Below, piece by piece: positions 1 to 6,573 of a stretch of DNA of 21,524 nucleotides. Location: assembly GCA_937913075.1 (NCBI GenBank), contig CALEPU010000203.1, forward strand, positions 1 through 21,524, in the 5' to 3' direction. Source of the DNA: an uncultured Clostridia bacterium (lineage in GTDB: Bacteria; Bacillota; Clostridia; Christensenellales; CAG-138). Position 1 is the stretch's first letter; each line of letters opens with the position of its first letter. The notes beneath the pieces were generated by a model. It made no database searches. It was not told where the DNA came from and was given only the letters and a program-made list of their open reading frames with translations. A program made the position numbers and the translations under genes.

Positions 1-330
1 GAAGGCGAGACGGTAGACGACGTTATCAAGACGACGCTCGCACAGGGAGAGCAGGTTGTCACCTGTTACACCGCGCATGTTGGTCGCCATATCATAGTAC
101 TTGCGGAACTGGGACTCCAGCACGCCGTACATCCTGCGGACCTTCTGCTTCTCACGAAGCTGAATGCCATAGTTGGAAGCCTTGCGCTGCCTTGCCTGCC
201 CGTGCTGTCCGGGAGGGGTGCTGCGCTTAGTGAAGGCGCACTTTGCGCCATAGCAGCGCTCGCCCTTGAGGAAAAGCTTGCAGCCTTCCCTGCGGCACTG
301 CCTGCAAACGGAATCAGTATATCTTGCCAT
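1..330 (-). CDS. rpsD: 30S ribosomal protein S4, N-terminal part (cut by window edge)
   Basis: S4 binds 16S rRNA early in 30S assembly and, in several bacteria, represses its own operon. The visible 110 residues start MARYTDSVCRQCRREG and run into the start of the RNA-binding region (NLLSLCERRLDNVVYRLAF). Four cysteines, C9, C12, C26 and C31, form the N-terminal zinc knuckle of the C+ type of S4. The rest of the roughly 200-residue protein lies beyond position 1. The ATG at 330 follows a GGAGG-containing SD, and rpsK ends 14 bases upstream. S4 sits in the alpha-type cluster here, unlike Bacillus subtilis, where rpsD stands alone; this matters for the long spacer before rpsM. Confidence 0.96.
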   Translation of the reverse strand, partial: MARYTDSVCRQCRREGCKLFLKGERCYGAKCAFTKRSTPPGQHGQARQRKASNYGIQLREKQKVRRMYGVLESQFRKYYDMATNMRGVTGDNLLSLCERRLDNVVYRLAF

Positions 331-344
331 AATCGTTTGCCTCC

Positions 345-749
345 TTATACTCTCCTGCGCTTGGGGGGACGGCAACCGTTGTGCGGGATGGGCGTAACGT
401 CCTTGATCATGTTGATCTCAAGACCTGCCGCCTGCAGGGAACGGATTGCGGACTCACGGCCGGCGCCGGGACCCTTGACGTAAACTTCAACAACGCGCAT
501 ACCATGCTCCATAGAAGCCTTGGCAGCCTGCTCCGCAGCCATCTGAGCCGCGAAGGGAGTGCTCTTCCTCGAACCGCGGAAGCCGCAGCCGCCTGCGGAC
601 GCCCAAGAAATGGCGTTGCCGTTCAGGTCGGTGATGGTAACGAGGGTGTTGTTGAAAGAGGAACGGATGTGAGCCTGACCGCGCTCGATGTTCTTCTTCT
701 CGCGGCGCTTACGGCTGGTGACCTTTTTATTCTTCATCTGCTTAGCCAT
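345..749 (-). CDS. rpsK: 30S ribosomal protein S11
   Basis: S11 lies on the platform of the 30S subunit and helps shape the mRNA exit region near the E site. The 134 residues match the family: the core GQAHIRSSFNNTLVTITD lies near residues 24-41, GFRGSRKSTPFAAQ near 56-69, and the basic C-terminus DVTPIPHNGCRPPKRRRV ends the protein. Length is normal. The ATG is preceded by AAGGGGG about 8 bases upstream, and rpsM ends 13 bases before it. It is cotranscribed with rpsM and rpsD by position. Confidence 0.97.
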   Translation of the reverse strand: MAKQMKNKKVTSRKRREKKNIERGQAHIRSSFNNTLVTITDLNGNAISWASAGGCGFRGSRKSTPFAAQMAAEQAAKASMEHGMRVVEVYVKGPGAGRESAIRSLQAAGLEINMIKDVTPIPHNGCRPPKRRRV

Positions 750-762
750 AATTCAAGCCCCC

Positions 763-1128
763 TTATTTCTTCCTGCTCATCTGACGCTTCGGGCCCTTAC
801 GAGTCCTTGCGTTCTGCTTGGTGGACTGACCCCTTACGGGCAGACCCTTGCGGTGACGAACGCCGCGGTAGCAGCCTATCTCGATGAGGCGCTTGATGTT
901 AAGCGCAGTCTCACGCCTGAGGTCACCCTCGACCTTCAGGTGCTTATCAATGTATTCCCTGAGAAGATTGACGTCGTTCTCGCTGAGATCCCTGACGCGG
1001 ATGTCGGGATCGACGCCGGTTTCGGCAAGGATCTTCTTGCTTGTTGAGAGACCGATACCGTAGATGTAGGTGAGACCGATCTCAACACGCTTATCCCTGG
1101 GCAGATCTACGCCACTAATACGTGCCAT
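763..1128 (-). CDS. rpsM: 30S ribosomal protein S13
   Basis: S13 sits in the head of the 30S subunit, contacts the P-site tRNA and forms inter-subunit bridges. The 121-residue protein begins MARISGVDLPRDKRVEIGLTY. It carries the helix-two-turns-helix region IYGIGLSTSKKILAETGVD and the typical basic tail GLPVRGQSTKQNARTRKGPK. The SD (GGAGG) is 12 bases from the ATG, a slightly long spacing. Upstream is an unusual 243-nt spacer to rpmJ that may act as a leader; by analogy with the E. coli alpha operon, this gene would be the first target of any control acting there. Confidence 0.97.
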   Translation of the reverse strand: MARISGVDLPRDKRVEIGLTYIYGIGLSTSKKILAETGVDPDIRVRDLSENDVNLLREYIDKHLKVEGDLRRETALNIKRLIEIGCYRGVRHRKGLPVRGQSTKQNARTRKGPKRQMSRKK

Positions 1129-1371
1129 TAGACTAAATAACCTCCGTAAAAAATTAAAGGAATAGTTGGGAAAATCCCCTTCCCATTGGGGGTATTATCA
1201 CCTGCCGGTTCCCGATTTAGACATCCGCCAAGCAACCACTCATTGGCAAAAGTCCAAACCGGGCAGCCGCACCGGACAGGAAATATTTAACCTGCCGAGT
1301 AAGTAATCACACCTCGAAGCAGCGGAGTGAAGCCGCCCGAGCGAGCTTGCCCGAAAGCATACGCCGGTACA
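1129..1371 (-). promoter_or_regulatory. Structured spacer between rpmJ and rpsM, candidate regulatory leader
   Basis: This 243-nt stretch has no credible coding frame. Read on the minus strand it forms a hairpin with a continuous 12-bp lower stem (1252-1263 with 1211-1222, two G-U pairs), an internal loop, a 6-bp upper stem (1243-1248 with 1226-1231) and an 11-nt loop. The segment at 1271-1280 can pair with either of two copies of CGGCAGG, at 1291-1297 or at 1201-1209; the second pairing encloses the 12-bp hairpin. G/C-rich complementary runs (TGGGAA/TTCCCA) follow at about 1163-1184, then a T-rich run, then the rpsM SD. The pairings are seen in the sequence; a regulatory role is inferred from position before rpsM-rpsK-rpsD. 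Confidence 0.5.
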
Positions 1372-1485
1372 TCAGCCCTGCTTCTGCTTATGACGGGGGT
1401 TTTCACAAATAACCATTACGTGGCCCTTGCGCTTGATGATCTTGCACTTCTCACACATGGGCTTGACAGACGGCCTTACCTTCAT
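1372..1485 (-). CDS. rpmJ: 50S ribosomal protein L36 (zinc-binding type)
   Basis: L36 is the smallest large-subunit protein and stabilises 23S rRNA near the L7/L12 stalk base. The frame codes 37 residues starting MKVRPSVKPMCEKCK and ending PRHKQKQG, the usual length. The zinc ligands C11, C14, C27 and H32 are all present, so this is the C+ form. The ATG follows GGAGGAGG with 5 bases between. The gene lies between infA (70 bases upstream) and the long spacer before rpsM, in the standard infA-rpmJ-rpsM order. Confidence 0.97.
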   Translation of the reverse strand: MKVRPSVKPMCEKCKIIKRKGHVMVICENPRHKQKQG

Positions 1486-1536
1486 GGTCCCTCCTCCTTC
1501 AAATAGTTATTTAAATATTGAACAACGAACGCGGGC

Positions 1537-1549
1537 GGGGACTGACCCC
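1537..1549 (-). other. Small GC hairpin in the infA-rpmJ spacer
   Basis: The minus strand reads GGGG-TCAGT-CCCC here, a 4-bp all-G/C stem with a 5-nt loop, 7 bases after the infA stop codon. It is followed by G/C bases rather than a T tract, so it does not look like an intrinsic terminator. It could protect an mRNA end or be without function. Confidence 0.3.
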
Positions 1550-1555
1550 TGCGCC

Positions 1556-1777
1556 TCAGTTCTTTGCACGCCAGGTGATGCGACCGCGGGTCAAGTCGTA
1601 GGGTGAAAGCTCAACAGTGACCTTGTCGCCGGTTAAAATGCGAATGAAGTTTTGACGAAGCTTGCCGGAAATCGTTGCTATGATCTTGTGACCGTTCTCC
1701 AGCGTCACCTCAAACATCGTGTTGGGGAAGGTGTTTGTGACCACACCCGATACCTCAATAACATCTTGTTTGGACAT
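1556..1777 (-). CDS. infA: Translation initiation factor IF-1
   Basis: IF-1 binds the A site of the 30S subunit during initiation and works with IF-2 and IF-3. The 73-residue protein is a single S1/OB-fold domain. The start MSKQDVIEVSGVV, the middle NGHKIIATISGKLRQNFIRIL and the end LSPYDLTRGRITWRAKN are near-textbook. The ATG follows AAGGAGG with 5 bases between. It is 14 bases downstream of the KOW-domain gene and appears to be in the transcription unit that starts at the promoter inside the end of map. Confidence 0.98.
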   Translation of the reverse strand: MSKQDVIEVSGVVTNTFPNTMFEVTLENGHKIIATISGKLRQNFIRILTGDKVTVELSPYDLTRGRITWRAKN

Positions 1778-1791
1778 TCGAGCCTCCTTCT

Positions 1792-2142
1792 TTAAAAATC
1801 AGTCTCTCCCCCGCTGCCCTTGAAGCATCTGAGGGAATGTATAAGCACCGAGTCATCCACGGGCGAGCCTTGCGCCAACAGCGCGGCGATCGCCTCGTCC
1901 CTCCCGCCAAGCAGCCGCACGTGACGGCGCTTTTTGCGCTTGGGAGCGGAGAACCGATGCGTACGCCCGTCGCAAAGCAGAAAGCTTTGAGGCTGCATAC
2001 CGGAGAAGCCTTCCTCCCCGACTATGACGTACAGCCTGCCGGCGTCATGACCGGCGACGGATACTGCGTACCGACCCGTAAAGCTGCCCTTGCGGTCAGG
2101 CTCGGAATCCGAAAAAGTGCTCGAAACTTCTTCAAAAGCCAC
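1792..2142 (-). CDS. KOW-domain (L14e-like) RNA-binding protein
   Basis: Many Firmicutes carry a small KOW-domain protein between map and infA; its exact role is not established, but an RNA or ribosome link is likely. From the GTG at 2142 the product has 116 residues. Residues 22-48 hold the KOW signature (GRYAVSVAGHDAGRLYVIV), followed by a short segment and the basic run APKRKKRRHVRLL near 66-78. The tail is not one I recognise. The GTG is chosen because GGAGGTG lies 9 bases upstream and because the promoter at 2186-2214 would start transcription near 2179, leaving an in-frame TTG at 2178 with no leader and no SD. The start is the least certain part of this call. Confidence 0.75.
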   Translation of the reverse strand: MAFEEVSSTFSDSEPDRKGSFTGRYAVSVAGHDAGRLYVIVGEEGFSGMQPQSFLLCDGRTHRFSAPKRKKRRHVRLLGGRDEAIAALLAQGSPVDDSVLIHSLRCFKGSGGETDF

Positions 2143-2185
2143 TCTAAGAGACACCTCCACCAAACCATAGTGCAGCAACCTATCA

Positions 2186-2214
2186 ATTATACAACATTAC
2201 TTGACCAATGTCAA
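2186..2214 (-). promoter_or_regulatory. Consensus sigma-A promoter at the 3' end of map
   Basis: On the minus strand TTGACA (2209-2214) and TATAAT (2186-2191) are separated by exactly 17 bases, a perfect match to the housekeeping consensus. The -35 lies in the last codons of map and the -10 just after its stop codon. The predicted start near 2179 would transcribe the KOW gene, infA, rpmJ, rpsM, rpsK and rpsD. It would let this distal part of the supercluster be expressed separately from the rpsJ promoter 12 kb upstream. Confidence 0.8.
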
Positions 2215-2964
2215 CACTTCCGGAGAATTTTTTCCAACAATTATTGTATTTTCATAATGGGACGCCGGACTGCCGTCCGCAGTGGTGCAGGTCCAGCCGT
2301 CGGCGGCGATCTTTATACGCCACGTACCGAGGGTTATCATGGGCTCTATCGCAATGGTCATGCCCTCGTAAAGCCTCACTCCCCTGCCCATTCGCGGGTC
2401 GACGTAGTTCGGCACCTCGGGAGGCTCGTGCATATTGCAGCCTATGCCGTGCCCGACCATATCGCGCACTACACCGTAGCCGTACTCCTTTGCATGGGTC
2501 TCGACTGCCCTTGCGATATCGACAAGATGATTGCCAGCTATCGCCTGCTCTGCACCTAAAAAGAAACACTCCTCGGTGACCTTAACGAGCTTTTGCACCT
2601 CGGGCTTGACCTCTCCGACAAGGAAGGTGCGAGCGGCGTCGCCGTGCCAGCCGTCGACTATCGCGCCGCAGTCAATGCTGACGATATCGCCTTCCTTGAG
2701 CTTTACCTTCTTGGAGGGTATGCCGTGCACGACCACTTCGTTTATGGAGGTGCAGATGCTCGCGGGAAAGCCCTCGTAATTGAGGAACGAGGGTATGCCG
2801 CCGTTTTTGCGGATGAAAGCCTCTGCCTCGCGGTCAAGCTCATAGGTGGTGATACCGACCTTGACCAAGCCCTCGAGGTAATTGAGCGTCTCGCCGACAA
2901 GCCTGCCGGCGACGCGCATTTTATCAAGCTGTGATTGGGATTTTATTGTGATACGTTCCGACAT
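2197..2964 (-). CDS. map: Type I methionine aminopeptidase
   Basis: This enzyme removes the N-terminal methionine from nascent proteins. The 255 residues have the type I length with no N-terminal zinc-finger or SH3-binding extension. The five metal ligands are in place: D98 (SIDCG), D109 (GDAARTF), H172 (GHGIG), E207 (AIEPM) and E238 (SHYEN). H80 (VVVHGIP) is the conserved substrate-binding histidine. The ATG lies one base after the adk stop codon, so translation is probably coupled to adk. The last codons also carry the -35 of an internal promoter. Confidence 0.97.
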   Translation of the reverse strand: MSERITIKSQSQLDKMRVAGRLVGETLNYLEGLVKVGITTYELDREAEAFIRKNGGIPSFLNYEGFPASICTSINEVVVHGIPSKKVKLKEGDIVSIDCGAIVDGWHGDAARTFLVGEVKPEVQKLVKVTEECFFLGAEQAIAGNHLVDIARAVETHAKEYGYGVVRDMVGHGIGCNMHEPPEVPNYVDPRMGRGVRLYEGMTIAIEPMITLGTWRIKIAADGWTCTTADGSPASHYENTIIVGKNSPEVLTLVK

Positions 2965-2965
2965 A

Positions 2966-3622
2966 TTACCTATCCAAAATATTAAAAATGCTCTGCGCTA
3001 CGCTGTCCACCGACCCGTTGCCGTCCACTGTCGTCAGCAGCCCACGCTCGGTAAAGAAGTCTATCAGGGGGAGCGTCTGCTCCTTGTAGACCTTGAGCCT
3101 GTGGAGCACGGTTTCAGGCTTGTCGTCATCGCGAACAGCAAGCTCGGCGCCGCAAGCCACACAGTATTGCGCCCTGCGCCAAGTACAGCCGTCCACTATA
3201 TAAGCGGCGGAAAGCTCGTCAGAAGTGTACGTTCTGCGGCAGCTTCCGCACACGCGCCGTTTTTGCATGCGGTCAACGATCGCTTCATCGGGCACGTCGA
3301 TGCTTATGGCTGAGTCGAGCTCGGTGAAGGTGAGCAGCGCCTGCGCCTGTTCCACCGTGCGGGGGAAGCCGTCGAGCAAAAAGCCGTTCACGCAGTCGGG
3401 CTGCGCGATACGAGCCTTTACCATGTCGATAATGACGTCGTCGGGGACTAACTCGCCAGCGTCGATGAGCGTTTTTGCCTTTAAGCCGAGCGGCGTCTTT
3501 AAAGCGATTTCAGCCCGCAGCATATCTCCTGTGGAGATATGTGCGAGCGAATATCGTTCGGCTATTTTAGCCGCCTGGGTGCCTTTACCGGCACCCGGCG
3601 GACCTAAAATTATAAGCTTCAT
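2966..3622 (-). CDS. adk: Adenylate kinase, zinc-lid type
   Basis: Adenylate kinase interconverts ATP+AMP and 2 ADP in the cytoplasm. The 218 residues contain the P-loop GPPGAGKGT (7-15), the AMP-site motif DGFPRT (84-89) and a LID with C125, C128, C154 and C157, the four-cysteine zinc site common in Gram-positive enzymes. Length fits the long-LID bacterial class. It follows secY with a 34-base gap. Unlike its neighbours it has no clear SD: the sequence before the ATG is A-rich (TTAAAAGAATAAGTT). The secY-adk-map order is standard in Firmicutes. Confidence 0.97.
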   Translation of the reverse strand: MKLIILGPPGAGKGTQAAKIAERYSLAHISTGDMLRAEIALKTPLGLKAKTLIDAGELVPDDVIIDMVKARIAQPDCVNGFLLDGFPRTVEQAQALLTFTELDSAISIDVPDEAIVDRMQKRRVCGSCRRTYTSDELSAAYIVDGCTWRRAQYCVACGAELAVRDDDKPETVLHRLKVYKEQTLPLIDFFTERGLLTTVDGNGSVDSVAQSIFNILDR

Positions 3623-3656
3623 AACTTATTCTTTTAACTTCTTACAGGCTCAGCTA

Positions 3657-5018
3657 TCAACCGAGGAAGCCCTTATAGTGACGCATCAGCAGCAGCGAGT
3701 CGAGCTGCTCGGTGATCTCCAAGGCAACGGAGACCATAATGAGGATGCTGGTTGCGCCGAAGTGGCTGAGAAGGTCGATCTTGAGAACGTTGAGCAGAAT
3801 GGAGGGGATTATCGCGATAAGGCAGAGGTAGATCGCGCCGAACAGGGTCAGGCGGTTGCTCTTCTTCTGGAGATAATCGCTGGTGGGCTTACCGGGGCGG
3901 ATGCCGGGGATGAAGCCGCCGTTCTGCTGGAGGTTCTTGGAGATCTCCACCGAGTTGAAGCTGATGGTGGAATAGAAGTAAGCGAACCCGATGATGAGCA
4001 GACCGTAAAGCACGTTGTAGATGATGATGCCCGCAACGTTTGAGGAGCTGCTCGACAGATAGGTCTTAACAAACTTGGGGAAGCCCGCGTCCTGGTTGGA
4101 CCAGAACTGTGCTATCATCGCGGGGACCTGCAAGAGGGTCATTGCGAAGATGAGGGGCATAACGCCGTTTGCGTTGGCCTTCATGGGGATGTGGGTGGAC
4201 TGACCGCCGTAGAGCTTCCTGCCGACGACGCGCTTGGCGTACTGAACGGGGATGCGGCGCACAGCCTTGTCCACAAGGCAGATGCCTACAACGAGTATCG
4301 CGGTAACGAGTATCGCTACGAGGGGCTTCCACCACTGGATCATACCGTAGGTACCGCTCTGGGTGACCTCAACGGTCGCCCAAGGGAATATCTCGGTATA
4401 GCGGAATATCCTGACGACTACATCGGGTACGGAGGAGACGATGGATGCAAAGATCAGCATCGAGATACCGTTGCCGATACCCTTCTCGGTGATGCGCTCG
4501 CCCATCCACATAAGGAATGCGGTACCGGCTGTGGCGCAGATGCCGATGGTGATGTAGGTGTAGATCGTGCTCTCAACGCCGAAGAAGTTGAGCTTCTTGA
4601 GGATATCGACCGAGGTGACGTTGGTGAGCGTAACGATGATACTGATGGACTGGATAGCTGCCAGACCGATACCGACGTAACGGGTGATCCTCTCGATCTT
4701 CTGCCTGCCGTCATCCTCCTTGGAAAGACGCTCCAGCGCGGGGATGGCGATAGTCAGAAGCTGCACGATAATGGAGCCTGTGATGTAGGGGCTGATACCC
4801 ATTGCGAACAGCGAGAACTGGCTGAGAGAGCCGCCGCTGAACAGATTGAGGAAGCCGAGCAGATCATAGTTCTGTATGTTCTGCGCCATCACTGCGGCGT
4901 TGACGCCGGGAATGGGAATGAACGAACCGAAGCGGTAAACAACGATGAGCAGGAGGGTGAAAAGCATCTTTGTGCGGATGTCCTTGACCTTCCATGCGTT
5001 GATGAACGTCTTAAACAT
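3657..5018 (-). CDS. secY: Protein translocase subunit SecY
   Basis: SecY is the channel of the Sec translocon in the cytoplasmic membrane and partners with SecE, SecG and SecA. The 453 residues show the expected ten hydrophobic segments, beginning with the first at about 18-38. Family motifs are present: FSLFAMGISPYITGSIIVQL (68-87), GERITEKGIGNGIS (173-186), HIPMKANANGVMP (276-288) and GGFIPGIRPGKPTSDYL (367-383). Its ATG overlaps the rplO stop by one base (TAATG) with GGTGGAG just upstream, so translation is likely coupled to L15. Confidence 0.98.
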   Translation of the reverse strand: MFKTFINAWKVKDIRTKMLFTLLLIVVYRFGSFIPIPGVNAAVMAQNIQNYDLLGFLNLFSGGSLSQFSLFAMGISPYITGSIIVQLLTIAIPALERLSKEDDGRQKIERITRYVGIGLAAIQSISIIVTLTNVTSVDILKKLNFFGVESTIYTYITIGICATAGTAFLMWMGERITEKGIGNGISMLIFASIVSSVPDVVVRIFRYTEIFPWATVEVTQSGTYGMIQWWKPLVAILVTAILVVGICLVDKAVRRIPVQYAKRVVGRKLYGGQSTHIPMKANANGVMPLIFAMTLLQVPAMIAQFWSNQDAGFPKFVKTYLSSSSSNVAGIIIYNVLYGLLIIGFAYFYSTISFNSVEISKNLQQNGGFIPGIRPGKPTSDYLQKKSNRLTLFGAIYLCLIAIIPSILLNVLKIDLLSHFGATSILIMVSVALEITEQLDSLLLMRHYKGFLG

Positions 5019-5458
5019 TACTCCACCTCAACAGTTCCGCCCGCGGCAACGATAGCATTACGGGCTGATTCGGAAACCTTTGCTGCCTTTACAGCCAGCT
5101 TCTTAGTAAGCTTGCCGCGACCCAGAACCTTGAGTCCGTCCTTCTCTATCTTACGGATAACGCCCGCCTCATAAAGGCTTTCGGCGGTTATCTCGGTGCC
5201 GTTATCAAACTGCTCGAGTACCTCGATGTTGATAACCGTATACTCCTTAGCAAAGTTGTTGTAGAAACCGCGCTTCGGAAGACGGCGGGGAAGGGGCATC
5301 TGGCCGCCCTCGAAGCCGTTCTTCTTGCTGCCGGAACGCGCCTTCTGACCCTTATGACCGTAACCGGAGGTCTTGCCTATACCGGAACCGGTGCCGCGGC
5401 CGACGCGCCTCTTGGCGGTCTTGGAGCCCTCAACGGGCTGTAACTCGTGAAGATTCAT
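5018..5458 (-). CDS. rplO: 50S ribosomal protein L15
   Basis: L15 is a late-assembly large-subunit protein with a long basic extension. The 146 residues start MNLHELQPVEGSKTAKRRVG and contain the glycine/arginine-rich region RGTGSGIGKTSGYGHKGQKA and the motif FEGGQMPLPRRLPKRGF. The start at 5458 is chosen over an in-frame upstream ATG at 5494 because GGAGG lies 6 bases before it and because homologues start at MNLHEL. It lies 13 bases after rpmD and overlaps secY by one base. Confidence 0.97.
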   Translation of the reverse strand: MNLHELQPVEGSKTAKRRVGRGTGSGIGKTSGYGHKGQKARSGSKKNGFEGGQMPLPRRLPKRGFYNNFAKEYTVINIEVLEQFDNGTEITAESLYEAGVIRKIEKDGLKVLGRGKLTKKLAVKAAKVSESARNAIVAAGGTVEVE

Positions 5459-5471
5459 CTTGCACCTCCAA

Positions 5472-5651
5472 TTAAGCTTCTTCCACCTTGACAAGGTGCT
5501 TTACTTTGAAAATCATGCCGCGGATGCAGGGATTGTCGGGCTTGATAACGGTGGAGTGCATCTTGTGCAGACCCAGAGCCTTTACCGTCGCCTGCTGATC
5601 CTTGAGGGCACCGATGGTGCTGCGGACGAGTGTTATTTTAAGGTTTGCCAT
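5472..5651 (-). CDS. rpmD: 50S ribosomal protein L30
   Basis: L30 is a small ferredoxin-like-fold protein of the large subunit. The frame gives 59 residues, starting MANLKITLVRSTIGALKDQQ, with the conserved ATVKALGLHKMHSTVIKPDN and the end MIFKVKHLVKVEEA. This is the normal bacterial length, and it sits between rpsE and rplO as in other spc clusters. The ATG has an AGGGGG-type SD about 6 bases upstream, and the rpsE stop codon is 15 bases before the ATG. Confidence 0.96.
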   Translation of the reverse strand: MANLKITLVRSTIGALKDQQATVKALGLHKMHSTVIKPDNPCIRGMIFKVKHLVKVEEA

Positions 5652-5666
5652 TGCTTTATCCCCCTA

Positions 5667-6176
5667 TTACTCGGTGATCTCCGCAACGGTCTTGCCGCGG
5701 AGCTTTGCGATCTCCTCAGCAGTCCTGAGCTGCTTCAAGCCGTCAATGGTGGCCTTAACGCAGTTTGCGGGGTTGTTGGAGCCGTAGCTCTTGGTGCGGA
5801 TGTCCTTAATACCGGCCATCTCAAGGACGGCACGGACGGGACCGCCGGCGATAACACCGGTACCTTCCTCAGCGGGGAGCATACGGACGTGACCCTTGGA
5901 GAACTTGCCCTCTACGGAATGGGGAATGGTGGTGCCCACGATGGGGACGTTGATGATATGGCGCTTAGCATCCTCGACGCCCTTGCGGACAGCCTCGGGG
6001 ATCTCGGCGGCCTTACCCATACCTACGCCTACCCTGCCCTTTTCATCGCCGATAACGATGAGAGCGGAGAAGCGGAAGGTACGACCACCCTTAACGACCT
6101 TGGCAACACGGTTGACGGAGACGAGACGCTCCTGAAATTCCGGGACTTCCGGAGTGAAATTACGCTTCTGCTGCAT
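5667..6176 (-). CDS. rpsE: 30S ribosomal protein S5
   Basis: S5 lies at the back of the 30S subunit near the mRNA entrance and affects decoding accuracy. The 169 residues carry the S5 N-terminal double-stranded RNA-binding domain, with ERLVSVNRVAKVVKGGRTF (about 16-34) and GRVGVGMGKAAEIPEAVRKG, and the C-terminal domain with GGPVRAVLEMAGIKDIRTKS and GSNNPANCVKATIDGL. Length is normal. AAGGAGG lies 6 bases before the ATG. Confidence 0.98.
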   Translation of the reverse strand: MQQKRNFTPEVPEFQERLVSVNRVAKVVKGGRTFRFSALIVIGDEKGRVGVGMGKAAEIPEAVRKGVEDAKRHIINVPIVGTTIPHSVEGKFSKGHVRMLPAEEGTGVIAGGPVRAVLEMAGIKDIRTKSYGSNNPANCVKATIDGLKQLRTAEEIAKLRGKTVAEITE

Positions 6177-6188
6177 TTTGAAACCTCC

Positions 6189-6557
6189 TTAGAAATCCAG
6201 ACCACCCTTACGGGCGCCGTTTGCCAGTGCCTCGACACGACCGGTGTAGAGATAACCGCCGCGGTCGAATACGACCTTCTCAACGCCCTTATCCTTGGCG
6301 CGCTTGGCAACGGTCTCACCGACGAGCTCGGCAGCCTGCTTCTTGTTCTTGCCTTCAAGCTGAGCGGCTATGTCAGCCTCAACGGTGGAAGCGGCGGCTA
6401 ACGTCACGCCGGCTACGTCGTCGATGACCTGAGCATAGATGTGCTTGAGGCTGCGGTACACATTCAGACGGGGTCTTTCGGGGGTACCGTGCATGTAATG
6501 ACGCTGGCGGTTATGACGCGCAACGCGAACTGCATTTTTATCGATCTTGCTAATCAT
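6189..6557 (-). CDS. rplR: 50S ribosomal protein L18
   Basis: L18 binds 5S rRNA and, with L5, docks it on the central protuberance. The 122 residues start MISKIDKNAVRVARHNRQR, then MHGTPERPRLNVYRSLKHIYAQVIDD, and end VVFDRGGYLYTGRVEALANG followed by ARKGGLDF, the canonical C-terminus. Length is typical. AGGAGGG precedes the ATG by 6 bases, and rplF ends 16 bases upstream. Confidence 0.98.
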   Translation of the reverse strand: MISKIDKNAVRVARHNRQRHYMHGTPERPRLNVYRSLKHIYAQVIDDVAGVTLAAASTVEADIAAQLEGKNKKQAAELVGETVAKRAKDKGVEKVVFDRGGYLYTGRVEALANGARKGGLDF

Positions 6558-6573
6558 ATTCTACCCTCCTGAA

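Noticed and set aside
3632..3660. Promoter-like TTGATA, 17 bases, TTAAAA before adk
   Set aside because: The -10 is a poor match and a start from it would leave almost no leader. It is not supported enough to list.
4191..5174. Long plus-strand open frame opposite secY, with similar ones opposite rplB, rplD, rpsC and other genes
   Set aside because: These are mirror frames of GC-rich ribosomal and secY genes. They lack SD sites and family motifs and lie antisense to certain genes.
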